Source of the DNA: Bacteroidales bacterium
GTDB taxonomy: Bacteria > Bacteroidota > Bacteroidia > Bacteroidales > P3
Direction: 5' to 3'
NCBI GenBank assembly: GCA_017446745.1
Contig: JAFSQF010000073.1
Location: forward strand, 1 to 64,000
DNA: 64,000 nucleotides
Numbering within the stretch: the stretch's first letter is position 1; every line of letters starts with the position of its first letter. Below, one piece after another: positions 63,252 through 64,000 of this stretch. The position numbers were made by a program, and so were the translations under genes. The notes under the pieces were generated by a model that saw only the letters and a list, made by a program, of their open reading frames with translations, made no database searches and was not told where the DNA came from.

Positions 63252-64000
63252 ATGCTCCGCTCACTTTTCCCGATTCTCGACCACAAAGTATACGATAGGC
63301 CTTTGGTTTATTTCGACAACGCAGCCACAACCCAAAAGCCACAACCCGTTATCGATGCCCTGACCGGCTACTACGCCACGCTCAACAGCAACATACACCG
63401 CGGTGCCCACTATCTTGCCGCCCAAGCCACCGAACAGTATGAGGAGACCCGACGCAACGTGCAGCGATTCATCAATGCGCGCAACAGCCACGAAATCATC
63501 TTCACACGCGGCACCACGGAGAGCATCAACCTGGTGGCATCATCCTTCGGACAGGAGTTCCTGAAAGAAGGCGACGAGGTGGTAGTGTCGGAGATGGAGC
63601 ACCACAGCAATATAGTTCCATGGCAGCTGACGTGCGAACGTCATGGCGCGAAGCTTCGCGTCCTGCCTTTCTCCGACGACGGCGTTTTATGCATCGAACG
63701 GTTGGAGAGCCTTCTCAACGAACACACCCGTATCGTGGCGGTGAACCACGTCAGCAACACCCTGGGGACCATCAACCCGATAAAGCAGATAGTACAGATA
63801 GCCCACAGCCACAACATACCGGTGCTGGTGGACGGGGCGCAGGCCATCTCGCACATGGCAGTGGACGTGCAGGAGCTTGGATGCGATTTCTACTGTTTCT
63901 CGGGACACAAGATGTATGCCCCCATGGGCGTAGGCGTGCTTTACGGGAGGGAGGATCTGCTGGAGCGTATGCCGCCCTACCAGGGTGGTGGCGAGATGAT
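63252..64000 (+). CDS. sufS: Cysteine desulfurase SufS (partial, cut by window end)
   Basis: The first 249 residues of a SufS/CsdA-type PLP enzyme are present. They include VYFDNAATTQKPQPVIDAL, HRGAHYLAAQATEQYEETR, TRGTTESINLVA, EMEHHSNIVPWQ, VDGAQAISHM and the PLP-lysine motif SGHKMYAPMGVG. The enzyme takes sulfur from cysteine for iron-sulfur cluster assembly. The ATG at 63252 follows the small ORF by 13 bp. The active-site Cys region lies past the window edge. Confidence 0.95.
   Translation, partial: MLRSLFPILDHKVYDRPLVYFDNAATTQKPQPVIDALTGYYATLNSNIHRGAHYLAAQATEQYEETRRNVQRFINARNSHEIIFTRGTTESINLVASSFGQEFLKEGDEVVVSEMEHHSNIVPWQLTCERHGAKLRVLPFSDDGVLCIERLESLLNEHTRIVAVNHVSNTLGTINPIKQIVQIAHSHNIPVLVDGAQAISHMAVDVQELGCDFYCFSGHKMYAPMGVGVLYGREDLLERMPPYQGGGEM

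Overview
The window is a chromosomal segment from a member of the order Bacteroidales (Bacteroidota). The evidence is: promoters of the TTTG / TAnnTTTG type (TTTG-N19-21-TAnnTTTG before metK, rplU, the Fic gene and the exopolysaccharide operon), weak or absent Shine-Dalgarno sites, a very large secreted protein ending in a type IX secretion (T9SS) sorting domain, a PorE-like envelope protein, and a radical-SAM/lipoprotein pair of a type known from Bacteroidales. A T9SS argues against Bacteroides itself. I cannot place it to genus.

Region 1 (1-8.7 kb) is an accessory, AT-rich-spaced island: a restriction-methylase-like gene carrying an in-frame repeat element, a YhcG/DUF1016 nuclease, a Fic protein with an AbiEi-like N-terminus, a phosphoribosyltransferase remnant, a lipoprotein, a RelE/ParE-type toxin-antitoxin pair with a third antitoxin-like ORF, a DUF4143-type ATPase, and a DUF4160/DUF2442 pair. 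It is rich in palindromes and tandem repeats.

Region 2 (8.7-19.4 kb) is mostly core metabolism: metK, pdxJ, the rSAM/lipoprotein pair, a DAHP synthase-chorismate mutase, rplU-rpmA, an aat-folK fusion, glnA and an Xaa-Pro aminopeptidase. Several clear intrinsic terminators separate them.

Region 3 (19.5-40.85 kb) is one long minus-strand cluster starting at a consensus promoter (40814-40844): wza, wzc, rfbA, rfbC, rfbD, rfbB, a WecA/MraY-type initiating transferase, WlbA/WbpB, WbpD and WbpE homologues, a WbpM/CapD-type dehydratase, then the 2661-residue T9SS cargo protein. It makes dTDP-rhamnose and a UDP-2,3-diamino-uronic acid and exports polysaccharide, but it contains no glycosyltransferases, flippase or polymerase. 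In Porphyromonas gingivalis the Wbp branch builds the sugar that joins A-LPS to T9SS cargo, so its position beside a cargo gene is suggestive.

Region 4 (40.9-64 kb) is plus-strand housekeeping and envelope genes: an AddB-like nuclease, an OmpA/TPR lipoprotein, pssA-queA-comF, pyrH-frr-birA, a lipoprotein (minus strand), YitT, a GT4 glycosyltransferase with a secreted protein and a PorE-like protein, an alpha/beta hydrolase, gdhA, aroQ, a TPR protein, DedA, a 48-residue membrane protein and the start of sufS (cut by the window edge). An octamer array lies between pyrH and frr, and a 28-bp tandem repeat runs straight into the aroQ start codon. No rRNA, tRNA, CRISPR array or intact insertion sequence was seen.
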